Below are positions 17,092 through 24,576 of a stretch of DNA of 33,793 nucleotides, in pieces. This stretch comes from Rhizobium mongolense USDA 1844 (lineage in GTDB: Bacteria > Pseudomonadota > Alphaproteobacteria > Rhizobiales > Rhizobiaceae). Made by a program: the position numbers and the translations under genes. Positions within the stretch are counted from its first letter, which is position 1. Every line of letters starts with the position of its first letter. The notes beneath the pieces are model-generated. The model was not told the DNA's origin and ran no database searches. It saw only the letters and a program-made list of their open reading frames with translations. The stretch covers positions 176-33,968 of the forward strand of contig NZ_ATTQ01000034.1 in NCBI RefSeq assembly GCF_000419765.1. The letters run 5' to 3'.

Positions 17092-17801
17092 ACGGACCTG
17101 AGTATGGTCTCCTGGTGGGGCGAGAATCACTTTCTGCGCATTATAAGGAAGTGGAGGCCTTCCAAACTTCACGCGCGAAATCGGCGCGGCGTCTTTCCAA
17201 GGTGCTGGTCGTCATTGCGGCTGCTGCTGTTCTTGGAAATATTGCCCAGGCCTTCACTATCGCCACCATGGTTCCGTTGATCAAGCTTGTGCCCGTGTAT
17301 CTTTGGGTACGACCGGATGGAACGGTTGATAGCGAAGTGTCCGTGTCTCGACTGCCGGCCACGCAAGAGGAGGCCATTATCAAAGCTTCACTTTGGCAAT
17401 ATGTCCGCCTACGCGAGGGCTATACAGCGGACACAGCTCAATACGCCTATGATCTCGTATCGAGTTTCAGCGCACCATCTGTACGCCAAGAATATCAGCA
17501 ATTCTTCAATTACCCTAGTCCGACCTCGCCGCAGGTCACAATCGGTGAACGAGGTAGGCTGGATGTCGAGCACATCTCCTCAAATGATATTGCGCCGGGA
17601 GTGCAGCAGATTCGTTACAGACGAACACTCATCTTGGATGGTCAGATGCCAATGGTGAGTACTTGGACTGCAACCGTCCGCTATGAAAATGTCACAAGCC
17701 TGCCTGGCCAATCGAGGCTGACAAATCCAGCAGGATTAATCGTTACCTCCTACCGGGCCTCGGAAGATACCGTCTCGAATGCGGAAGGGACCCAGCCATG
17801 A
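17088..17801 (+). CDS. virB8: VirB8, bitopic inner-membrane assembly factor
   Basis: 237 residues, full length. A short cytoplasmic N-terminus is followed by one membrane helix (residues about 40-62, VLVVIAAAAVLGNIAQAF) and a periplasmic domain. Conserved VirB8 blocks include LVPVYLWVRPDGTVD, REGYTADTAQYAYDLVSSFS, and RYRRTLILDGQ near the end. VirB8 dimers nucleate the channel and contact VirB9 and VirB10. It overlaps virB7 and virB9 by ATGA on both sides, which implies coupled translation of the core-complex genes. Confidence 0.95.
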   Translation: MNGPEYGLLVGRESLSAHYKEVEAFQTSRAKSARRLSKVLVVIAAAAVLGNIAQAFTIATMVPLIKLVPVYLWVRPDGTVDSEVSVSRLPATQEEAIIKASLWQYVRLREGYTADTAQYAYDLVSSFSAPSVRQEYQQFFNYPSPTSPQVTIGERGRLDVEHISSNDIAPGVQQIRYRRTLILDGQMPMVSTWTATVRYENVTSLPGQSRLTNPAGLIVTSYRASEDTVSNAEGTQP

Positions 17802-18679
17802 TAACAAGGGCCGTTCTCACACTAGTCTGTTTGATTTCTTTTGCGATGGGCGTGCATGCGGAAGATACTCCTGCTGCCGGCAAACTGGATCCGCGCATGC
17901 GCTATCTGGCCTACAACCCCGACCAGGTGGTCCGAATGTCAACCGCTGTCGGCGCAACACTAGTTGTTACATTCGGCGCCGGCGAGACGGTAACAGCGGT
18001 CGCCGTGTCCAATAGCAAGGATCTGGCAGCACTTCCGCGAGGCAACTATCTCTTTTTCAAGGCCAGTCAAGCGCTCTCCCCACAGCCAGTTATCGTGTTG
18101 ACTGCGAGCGAGGCAGGTACGCGACGATATGTCTTCAACATTTCCACCAAGGTCATGTCTCGACTTGATAAAGAGCAACCTGACCTCTACTACAGCGTAC
18201 AATTCGTTTATCCGAACGACGACGCTGCTGCTCGGCGGAAGGAAATAGCAAAGCAATCGATATTCGATGGGATGCGGGCGAAAGCGCAGTCTCAACAGAG
18301 AGCTCAGGATTTGTTGGATCAGCCGGCCGCAGCCGCCAATCCGGATGCCAACAATTTCCACTACGTCGCACAGGGCGATCGCTCGCTAACACCATTGGAA
18401 GTCTTCGATAACGGAGTCACCACTGTTTTCCGCTTTCCAGGCAATGTACGCATTCCCTCCATCTACATGATCAATCCGGACGGTAAGGAAGCTGCTGCCA
18501 ATTTTTCGATTAAAGGCGACTATATCGAGGTTTCCGCAGTTGCCCGTGAATGGCGGCTGAGGGATGGCCATACAGTATTAGGGATTTTCAATAGCGCATA
18601 CGATCCCATTGGAAGAAATCCGGGCACCGGTACGGTAAGAGCCGATGTATGGCGCGTTATAAAAAGGACGAGCCGATGA
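17798..18679 (+). CDS. virB9: VirB9, outer-membrane core protein (no VirB7-bonding cysteine)
   Basis: 293 residues, the same length as Agrobacterium VirB9. A signal peptide ends at GVHA before EDTPAAG. The C-terminal domain carries EWRLRDGHTVLGIFNSAYDP, conserved in VirB9. In Agrobacterium VirB9 the residue at 262 is a Cys that bonds to Cys24 of VirB7. Here residue 262 is Gly, and the only Cys in the whole precursor is Cys11 in the signal peptide, so the mature protein has none. VirB7 still has its Cys24. The core must therefore be held together without that disulfide. The gene overlaps virB8 and virB10 by four bases. Confidence 0.95.
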   Translation: MITRAVLTLVCLISFAMGVHAEDTPAAGKLDPRMRYLAYNPDQVVRMSTAVGATLVVTFGAGETVTAVAVSNSKDLAALPRGNYLFFKASQALSPQPVIVLTASEAGTRRYVFNISTKVMSRLDKEQPDLYYSVQFVYPNDDAAARRKEIAKQSIFDGMRAKAQSQQRAQDLLDQPAAAANPDANNFHYVAQGDRSLTPLEVFDNGVTTVFRFPGNVRIPSIYMINPDGKEAAANFSIKGDYIEVSAVAREWRLRDGHTVLGIFNSAYDPIGRNPGTGTVRADVWRVIKRTSR

Positions 18680-19782
18680 ATGACGCCAATTCAGAATCGA
18701 GGCACGACGTAGATGCGTCGGGATCCTTGGTTGCCGAGCCAACTCGCCGACGTCTTTCGGGATCAAAGAAGTTGTTGATTGCAAGCCTAGTTCTGGCTTC
18801 ATCTCTATCTCTCATTTGGACCGTCGGTTTCTCAACGAAAAAAGGTGAACCCCCTCCGCCGCCTCAAACACCGCTGGTCACCAATGCGGAGCCTTTTCGC
18901 CCGGCACCGATTGAGGTTGCTCCCGATCCTCCAACACCCAAACAGGCTGCTCAGCCGTCAGCCTCAGCGCCAGAACAGAGCTCTCCAGAGCTGGATGATC
19001 CGCAGGTCGCGCAATCGGCAATATTCGCTTATGATAGCGGTGATCAATCGGCTGACATTAGTCACCCCCGCGAAGAGAAACAGAACGACACCTCGTTGCA
19101 CGCAGGCGAAGCTCCAGTCGAGAACGATCTGTCAACTCGCATGAAACCCGGTGTGCAGGGGCCAAGCAGAGCTATACTCCTGCCGCACCCTGACTTCATG
19201 ATTACCCAAGGAACCATTATTCCCTGCGTTTTACAAACAGCGATCGATACGAATTTGCCGGGCTTCGTAAAGTGCGTCTTACCCCAAGACATTCGTGGGG
19301 CGACGAACAATATTGTGCTTCTAGATCGCGGAACAACCGTTACTGGTGAAATTCAGCAGGGTTTACGGCAGGGGGATGCGCGAGTCTTTGTAATCTGGAA
19401 CCGCGCTGAAACACCGACTCATGCCGTGGTTTCGCTCGCGTCGCCGGGCGCTGATGAACTCGGCCGCTCCGGCATGCCCGGTACCGTGGACAATCACGTC
19501 TGGCAACGATTTGGAGGCGCAATGCTGTTGAGCGTCGTCCAGGGTGCGTTCCAAGCCGCCAGTCAATACGGTGAAAGTTCAGGCGGACTCAGCGTCAACA
19601 ATTTTCAAGGCAATGGTGGACAAACGGTCGATACTGCGCTTGAGGCAACGGTCAACATTCCGCCAACCCTGAAGAAAAACCAGGGGGACGCCGTGTCCAT
19701 TTTTGTCGCTCGTGATCTTGATTTCTCAGAAATATACGAGCTTAAGGCGACCAACGCGCCAAAGAGAGGGAGAAGCCGATAA
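18676..19782 (+). CDS. virB10: VirB10, envelope-spanning energy sensor
   Basis: 368 residues from the ATG at 18676, which overlaps the virB9 stop (ATGA) and aligns with the Agrobacterium start (VDASGSLV shared). An in-frame ATG at 18649 is less likely. A cytoplasmic tail precedes one membrane helix (LLIASLVLASSLSLIWTVGF), then a proline-rich region (GEPPPPPQTP) and the TrbI/VirB10 beta-barrel domain with ITQGTIIPCVLQTAIDTNLP and ILLPHPDF. VirB10 spans both membranes, senses ATP use by VirB11 and VirD4, and gates the outer pore. Gap of 45 bp to virB11. Confidence 0.95.
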   Translation: MNDANSESRHDVDASGSLVAEPTRRRLSGSKKLLIASLVLASSLSLIWTVGFSTKKGEPPPPPQTPLVTNAEPFRPAPIEVAPDPPTPKQAAQPSASAPEQSSPELDDPQVAQSAIFAYDSGDQSADISHPREEKQNDTSLHAGEAPVENDLSTRMKPGVQGPSRAILLPHPDFMITQGTIIPCVLQTAIDTNLPGFVKCVLPQDIRGATNNIVLLDRGTTVTGEIQQGLRQGDARVFVIWNRAETPTHAVVSLASPGADELGRSGMPGTVDNHVWQRFGGAMLLSVVQGAFQAASQYGESSGGLSVNNFQGNGGQTVDTALEATVNIPPTLKKNQGDAVSIFVARDLDFSEIYELKATNAPKRGRSR

Positions 19783-19827
19783 ACTATGGCCTAAGCACCT
19801 CAACGATAATGAAGATTGGAGACTTTG

Positions 19828-20868
19828 ATGCAAGCGGTGGCACATCCCCAATTGTATTTCCTCCTCAAACCGGTTTTGAAATGGCTTGAGGACCTAAGGA
19901 CCGAAGAGGTCGCGATTAATAAGCCCGGGGAGGCGTTCGTTCGCCAGACCGGTGCGTTCACGAAATATCCTTCATCTCTCACATACGACGATCTTGAAGA
20001 TATTGCGATCTTGGCCGGAGCGTTGCGAAAGCAGGATGTAGGACCACGAAGCCCTCTCTGCGCCACCGAGTTGCCAGGCGGAGAGCGGCTGCAGATCTGT
20101 TTACCGCCTGCCGTGCCGTCAGGTACTGTTAGTCTGACAATTCGGCGCCCCTCCACTCGTGTTGCCGAACTCAAGGAAGTATCATCCCGCTATCATGCAT
20201 CACGCTGGAACCAATGGCAGTCGCGCAAGGAGCGCCAAGCTCAAGAAGATGAAAAAATTCTGGAGTACTACGCTCGCGGTGATTTGGAAGAATTCCTGCA
20301 AGCTTGCGTGACTGGGCGACTGACAATGCTGCTTTGCGGACACACAGGAAGCGGCAAAACCACGATGAGCAAGACTTTGATCAACGCTATCCCACCGCAA
20401 GAAAGGCTGATCACTATCGAAGACACGCTCGAGCTCGTAATCCCGCATGAAAATCATGTCAGGCTACTCTATTCTAAGGATGGAGCAGGTTTGGGTGCGG
20501 TGACCGCAGAGCAGCTTTTACAGGCTAGTCTCCGCATGCGGCCGGATCGAATACTGCTGGGCGAGATGCGTGACGATGCCGCTTGGGCATATCTCAGCGA
20601 GGTCGTTTCTGGCCATCCGGGATCGATCTCCACTATTCACGGGGCAAATCCCATCCAGGGCTTCAAGAAGCTCTTTTCGCTCGTCAAGAGCAGTCCGCAA
20701 GGAGCTGCCATTGAAGATCGCACGTTGATTGATATGCTCTCGGCGGCTATTGACGTCATCGTGCCATTCCGTACCCACGGTAGTGTTTATGAAGTTGGTG
20801 AGATATGGCTGGCGGCCGACGCGCGCCGACGCGGGGAGACGGTGGCCGACCTTCTCAATCAGCATTAG
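19828..20868 (+). CDS. virB11: VirB11, traffic ATPase
   Basis: 346 residues. The ATG at 19828 has GGAG 7 nt upstream. Walker A is GHTGSGKTTMSK (K177), followed by the Asp box ERLITIEDTLELVIPHENH, Walker B RPDRILLGEMRDDAAW and the His box SGHPGSISTIHGANP. All are intact. VirB11 is a hexameric cytoplasmic ATPase that passes substrate from VirD4 to VirB6 and VirB8. The residue after the first Gly of Walker A is His, where Agrobacterium has Pro. This is the last virB gene; no clear terminator hairpin follows. Confidence 0.96.
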   Translation: MQAVAHPQLYFLLKPVLKWLEDLRTEEVAINKPGEAFVRQTGAFTKYPSSLTYDDLEDIAILAGALRKQDVGPRSPLCATELPGGERLQICLPPAVPSGTVSLTIRRPSTRVAELKEVSSRYHASRWNQWQSRKERQAQEDEKILEYYARGDLEEFLQACVTGRLTMLLCGHTGSGKTTMSKTLINAIPPQERLITIEDTLELVIPHENHVRLLYSKDGAGLGAVTAEQLLQASLRMRPDRILLGEMRDDAAWAYLSEVVSGHPGSISTIHGANPIQGFKKLFSLVKSSPQGAAIEDRTLIDMLSAAIDVIVPFRTHGSVYEVGEIWLAADARRRGETVADLLNQH

Positions 20869-21177
20869 TATCAACGCAGCCCTCGATGCGGCCAAAGATT
20901 ATGGCCAAAGAACCCTCATGTAGCCGTTAAGAAAGCGCAAATTCTTGTCTACAAGCGGCGTATGCAGAATTCCGAAAAATTTGATTTTTTCTAAGTTGAT
21001 GATGATGGCCTGTAGCTCAACCAGAAACTTCGCTTCCGGAAAACGTCTGTTGAGAAGGTGCTTTCATCGAGCGTCGGATTGCGGGAGGCCGACACGGATG
21101 CGACCTGCCGCCAGATGCGATGACTTCAGCCATCAAACCGGCTTCAGGCATTTAACCGGTGCCTCATAAATTATTAG
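20869..21177. other. Intergenic stretch after virB11, no gene seen
   Basis: About 310 bp between the virB11 stop and the nod box. Short open frames only, no family match, and no hairpin followed by a T-run. The virB transcript may run through here or end without a simple terminator. Confidence 0.4.
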
Positions 21178-21226
21178 CATCCATATCGCAGATGAACACC
21201 ATTCAAACTATTAATTTCACCGATAG
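21178..21226 (+). promoter_or_regulatory. nod box (NodD-binding site) upstream of virG
   Basis: The 49 bases fit the rhizobial nod-box consensus without gaps, agreeing at 34 of its 41 informative positions by hand count. The left half (CATCCATATCGCAGATG) is perfect and holds the LysR-type ATC-N9-GAT motif. The right half (AAACTATTAATTTCACCGAT) carries most of the changes. The orientation points transcription towards the small ORF at 21296 and virG at 21915. Nod boxes are bound by NodD and activated by plant flavonoids. Confidence 0.8.
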
Positions 21227-21295
21227 TATCGAATCCATTAGGAAGACGGACGTCGGCGAACTCGAATGGGCAAAGGAAGAATCAAGGAGTGCAGG

Positions 21296-21499
21296 ATGGT
21301 CCAGATTTTGGTTAGCATCGCCTATAAGGCGCTCCCATCTATAGAGCGACGCCATTATGTGACGATGCCCTGTGATGAACAACAGGAAGCTGGGTGCTAT
21401 GGAAAATGTGCTGAAGACCAACTCAAAGTCCCAGTCCACGCTGAACTCGCTAAAACTCGCCACAACAGGGCACGCGCGCTTGCAATGGAAGAGCATTAG
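21296..21499 (+). CDS. Small hypothetical protein downstream of the nod box
   Basis: 67 residues, starting MVQILVSIAYKALPSIERRH, with AAGGAG ending about 8 nt before the ATG and the nod box 70 bp upstream. The middle has three cysteines (CDEQQEAGCYGKC), and the C-terminal half is rich in charged residues. I do not recognise a family. The position suggests a flavonoid-induced message, but the frame is short and overlaps other open frames (for example 21402-21629), so it may be chance or a remnant of a larger gene. Treat as possible only. Confidence 0.3.
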   Translation: MVQILVSIAYKALPSIERRHYVTMPCDEQQEAGCYGKCAEDQLKVPVHAELAKTRHNRARALAMEEH

Positions 21500-21914
21500 A
21501 GATCGAATCCGGGCCGCAATTGGCGTTCCTCTCGATCGGCTACAACTCGCGCAGCCTATCAACCGCTTCAATCGAGACGTGGCTCCCAGAGATCGCATCG
21601 AAAACACGTCGCGGGCATCACGCAGGTAATGGCCAACACCGGGCCCGTCGGTCTCGTCGTCATCATCGCACATTCCTCGACGAACGGCCGCGCGTGAGTT
21701 GGTAGACCAAGGAGTTCATTCCTAATGGATAGGCCGCTGGTAGAATATCTGCGCTATGATGCCCAAATCGCTCAATAGCGTCTTTCACCAAATCGCGAAC
21801 TTTCGGGCCGGCCTCTCAAGCGTGGCCGAGAACTACCGACCCGCACTGGAAAGGATCGAATAAGAACCGGTAGCCTGAAGTTTCCAACGTGGATAAGATT
21901 GAAAGGTACGCTAT
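21500..21914. other. Gap between the small ORF and virG
   Basis: About 415 bp without a gene I can support. No vir box was found directly ahead of virG. If the nod box at 21178 serves virG, the message would have an untranslated leader of about 650 bp including this stretch. Confidence 0.4.
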
Positions 21915-22694
21915 TTGAAACACATTCTTGTCGTCGATGACGACGCCGCCATGCGCCATCTTATTGTCGAATATCTGACTTTGCACGCCTTTAAGGTAAC
22001 CGCAGTCAGCGATAGTAGGCAACTGAATCGTGTGCTCGCATGTGAGCCGGTTGATCTTGTGGTTCTTGATCTCAATCTGGGTCGTGAAGACGGATTGGAC
22101 ATTGTGCGCAATCTGACGATGAAATGGGTTACTCCCATCATTGTCATCAGCGGCGACCGTCTTGAGGAGGCAGAAAAAGTTGTTGCACTGGAGCTCGGGG
22201 CAACTGACTTTGTTTCGAAGCCTTTTGGAATGCGCGAATTCTTAGCCCGTATTCGCGTAGCATTACGCCGGCGTCCTATCAGTCCACGGGCAAAAGACCG
22301 ACGTTCCTTTCATTTTTCCGGATGGACTTTGAATCTTAGGCGACGTCGGCTAATCTCTGAAGAAGGCGTCGAGGTCAAGCTGACCGCGGGTGAATTCAAC
22401 CTTTTAGTCGCCTTTTTGGAAAAGCCACGTGACGTATTAACGAGAGAACAGCTTCTGCTTGCGAGCCGAGTTCGGGGAGAAGAGGTGTGTGACCGAAGCG
22501 TTGATGTCCTCATTTTGCGCATGCGCCGAAAGCTTGAAGTAGATCCAGCCAACCCTCGTCTAATTAAAACAGCCCGAGGCGCAGGCTATTTCTTCGACGC
22601 TGATGTGGAGATCCATTACGGGGACAATGGCCGTCCTGTCAGTAGTCCTTACGACAATAGTGCGCGCGCTGCGCACGGACCATCGCCGGTTTAA
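21915..22694 (+). CDS. virG: VirG, response regulator (OmpR family), TTG start
   Basis: 259 residues starting at a TTG (KHILVVDDDAAMRHLIVEYL). A TTG start is also the accepted one for Agrobacterium VirG. The receiver domain has the acidic pocket DDD (residues 8-10) and phospho-acceptor Asp52 in VVLDLNLGREDG, with the conserved Lys in VSKPFGMREFLARIR. The winged-helix DNA-binding domain follows (VKLTAGEFNLLVAFLEKPRD to RLIKTARGAGYFFDAD). Phosphorylated by VirA, VirG activates promoters carrying vir boxes, three of which are in this window. No vir box is seen close to its own start; a nod box lies about 0.7 kb upstream. Confidence 0.96.
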   Translation: MKHILVVDDDAAMRHLIVEYLTLHAFKVTAVSDSRQLNRVLACEPVDLVVLDLNLGREDGLDIVRNLTMKWVTPIIVISGDRLEEAEKVVALELGATDFVSKPFGMREFLARIRVALRRRPISPRAKDRRSFHFSGWTLNLRRRRLISEEGVEVKLTAGEFNLLVAFLEKPRDVLTREQLLLASRVRGEEVCDRSVDVLILRMRRKLEVDPANPRLIKTARGAGYFFDADVEIHYGDNGRPVSSPYDNSARAAHGPSPV

Positions 22695-22842
22695 TAACCG
22701 CGATCAGGACCTGAGCCACTGTATTGGATTCCTTATGACGAGATCACGGAGGTAGTGTGCAGCTTGTCGCCGGCAAGCGTCTCCTCGTCTTCTGAATGTC
22801 GGAATGCCGCCTCGCGAACAACCTAGATAGGACCGCCTGTCG

Positions 22843-22850
22843 CTCTCGAA
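22843..22850. repeat. Left 8-bp target duplication of the IS6 compound unit
   Basis: CTCTCGAA directly precedes the left IS6 terminus (GGTTTTGTCACGTTA at 22851). The same eight bases follow the right terminus at 24249-24256. Eight bases is the target-duplication length of the IS6 family. Confidence 0.8.
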
Positions 22851-23060
22851 GGTTTTGTCACGTTACTGGGCTGCGGTTGCCTGCCTGACGGGTTGGGCGT
22901 AGATTTCGGCGATGCAGACACGAGATCCCGTCGCCGCGCCGCGCAAACAATTCGCTACCATCGGCTCGAAGCTTTCGATGCATGGAAAATTGCGGCCGTG
23001 TCGCCTGAATATCCACGAGCCGCTGACCTTTCCAGCCAGAGAAACTAACGTGACAACACC
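22851..23060. mobile_element. Internally deleted IS6 element (210 bp) with both ends
   Basis: Inverted repeats GGTTTTGTCACGTTA (22851-22865) and TAACGTGACAACACC (23046-23060) agree at 14 of 15 positions. About 75 bp of left end is joined directly to about 135 bp of transposase 3' end (the RRRAAQTIRYHRLEAFD coding region). Most of the transposase gene is gone, giving a MITE-like derivative that could move only if an IS6 transposase were supplied elsewhere. Confidence 0.78.
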
Positions 23061-23129
23061 TAGCCGGGTAGTGTCGCCTTAACATTTTCGGCGGTATTTA
23101 CCGGCGGAACCCCTCAATCCAAGTGTCGG

Positions 23130-23471
23130 TTAACGCTCCATCAGCAACTGGAACGTGTCAATGAGGATCGCCAGAAAAACGCCAGACCCAGTGACGATCA
23201 CGCCATTCAGAAATAGCCGGCTTGCCTTGTCGTAGACGACTTTTCTCAGCGATGACGTTTGCAAAAGTAAAGCGAGGGAGCGCAGCTGAAAGACGATACC
23301 TATAGTTATGACGACCAACGTCGGCAGGTCGGCAAGTCTCCACGGTATTGGATTGCTGGCCCACTGCGTAAGGAAGCCTAGGGAAAATGAAAGCACCACC
23401 CCCACGACGGTAATCGTGCCGTTGCGGAAAAGCGTTTCTAGCAGGTGTTCGTCGTCATCGTTGAGATTCAT
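23130..23471 (-). CDS. Small three-helix membrane protein, unknown function
   Basis: 113 residues from the ATG at 23471, which has GGAGAG about 9 nt upstream. A TTG at 23516 would add 15 residues but would read into the IS copy. The N-terminus is acidic (MNLNDDDEHLLETLFRNG), followed by three hydrophobic segments: TITVVGVVLSFSLGFLTQ, LPTLVVITIGIVFQLRSLAL and LNGVIVTGSGVFLAILIDTF. It is likely an inner-membrane protein with the N-terminus in the cytoplasm. No family is recognised. It is the only cargo of the IS6 compound unit and reads opposite to virG. The intact frame and good start suggest a real gene; a role in symbiosis is unproven. Confidence 0.65.
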   Translation of the reverse strand: MNLNDDDEHLLETLFRNGTITVVGVVLSFSLGFLTQWASNPIPWRLADLPTLVVITIGIVFQLRSLALLLQTSSLRKVVYDKASRLFLNGVIVTGSGVFLAILIDTFQLLMER

Positions 23472-23517
23472 TTCCGGCTCTCCATCCCGGTGACTATCCA
23501 CGCTTTCGTGTGACAAT

Positions 23518-23825
23518 CAACCGAGAAGTGGCCCCCGGTCTTGACCATTGGTCGCACAAGGGCCTCAATAATCGGGCCGAGAACAGCCATCTGCCGTTTC
23601 GAAAACGGGAACGAACCATGCAAGGCCACCGATCACCAGGCACGTGCAACGGTTCGTCTCCATGCACTCAGCGACCCGCAATTGCTTTTCAGTTCAGTTC
23701 CGTCCCGTCGCCGCGCCGCGCAAACAATTCGCTACCATCGGCTCGAAGCCTTCGATGCATGGAAAATTGCGGCCTGTGTCGTCTGAATATCCACGAGCCG
23801 CTGACCTTTCCAGCCAGAGAAACTA
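23518..23825 (+). pseudogene. IS6-family transposase, C-terminal fragment
   Basis: The plus strand reads REVAPGLDHWSHKGLNNRAE then NSHLPFRKRERTMQGHRSPG, the C-terminal catalytic Glu region (RAENSH) of an IS6 transposase. After a frameshift it continues through FVSMHSATRNCFS and, in a second frame, RRRAAQTIRYHRLEAFDAW to a stop. The N-terminal two thirds, with both catalytic Asp residues, are missing. The sequence differs from the IS6 copy at 4925-5624, so it is a second IS6 type. Confidence 0.8.
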
Positions 23826-24233
23826 AAGCGCGTCGCCCGTTTTTTGATTCAGGTTCTCGAATCGGCCGATTTGTGATTCCTTCGTAGCTGGAAGGAGACC
23901 GATCATGGGCAAATCACATCCGATCGAGTTGCGTTCCCGTGTTGTTGCGTTCCGTGATTGCCGACAATGTTCGTTTCCACAAAAGCGAAAAGGCCGAAGA
24001 TCTCATCAGACAAAAGGGTGCCTGGCTGCTTCTTCTACCTGCGTACTCGCCCGATCTAAATCCGATCGAAACGGCCTTCTCGAAACTCAAGACGCTCCTA
24101 CGAAAGAAAGCCGCAAAGAGTTTCGACGCAATATCAAATGCCCTGAGCGACATCTGTGCACTGTTCCCCGTTGAAGAATGTCGAAACTACTTCAAGGCCG
24201 CAGGGTATGAGGCGATTTAGACGCGACAAGCTT
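23826..24233. mobile_element. Internally deleted IS630 element (408 bp) with TA duplication
   Basis: Terminal inverted repeats AAGCGCGTCGCCC at 23826 and, inward from the other end, AAGCTTGTCGCGT at 24233 agree at most positions. A TA dinucleotide flanks both sides (23824-23825 and 24234-24235), as expected for IS630/Tc1-type insertion. The undisturbed site is preserved in the left IS6 copy (ACTAACGTGAC at 23045-23055), so the exact insertion point is visible within this window. Full-size relatives are about 1.0-1.1 kb. Confidence 0.85.
23905..24220 (+). pseudogene. IS630-family transposase, middle deleted
   Basis: The first 16 residues (MGKSHPIELRSRVVAF) are the normal start of an IS630 transposase. 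At about 23952 they join, in another frame, the last part: SVIADNVRFHKSEKAEDLIR (catalytic Asp in ADN), then LLPAYSPDLNPIETAFSKLK with the catalytic Glu, ending NYFKAAGYEAI. Most of the central gene, including the first catalytic Asp, is deleted. Confidence 0.85.
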
Positions 24234-24248
24234 TAACGTGACAACACC

Positions 24249-24256
24249 CTCTCGAA
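24249..24256. repeat. Right 8-bp target duplication of the IS6 compound unit
   Basis: CTCTCGAA directly follows the right IS6 terminus (ACAACACC ending at 24248) and equals 22843-22850. Confidence 0.8.
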
Positions 24257-24576
24257 AATTCATTTTGAGATGGGCGGGTGGTGAGCGCCCGGTGCGGCTT
24301 GAAGAAGCGGAACGGCGACCGGGAAGGCACTAGATCAAGGAGCGGAAACCGCGGCGCGAAGAGCGATCGATATCGGACGACTTAGCGTAAAGCTCTCGGT
24401 GGGCATGAATCAAGCGGCGGGCACCAATTTATCGATGCCCGTGTCCGAAGATTGGTCGGTAAGGCAAGCCGATCCTCAGGCACATCGGCGGACATTTCAA
24501 TCTTCAACTGATGAGATCGGCCCTTCGCAAGATGAAGAAGAATAGACTGTTCATTCCACGGTAGTTTGCAAAGCAT
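24257..24576. other. Gap between the IS6 unit and virD4
   Basis: About 320 bp at the 3' side of virD4. Directly after the virD4 TAG, in the same frame, an ATG opens a 64-codon minus-strand frame (24382-24576, MLCKLPWNEQSILLHLAKGR). It does not resemble VirD5 or the VirD4 tail, and I do not call it a gene. No terminator hairpin with a T-run was seen. Confidence 0.4.

Larger units (their letters stand above)
22851..24248. mobile_element. IS6-bounded compound unit with a membrane-protein gene
   Basis: A 1398-bp unit bounded by IS6-family ends in direct orientation and flanked by the 8-bp duplication CTCTCGAA. The left copy (22851-23060) is shrunken but keeps both inverted repeats. The right copy (from about 23518) lacks its left end but keeps its right end, and is interrupted by an IS630 derivative. 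The two share the segment 22926-23047 = 23703-23825 almost identically, plus the last 13 bases (ACGTGACAACACC). The cargo is one small membrane-protein gene on the minus strand. The whole lies between virG and virD4, which are convergent. Confidence 0.78.
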
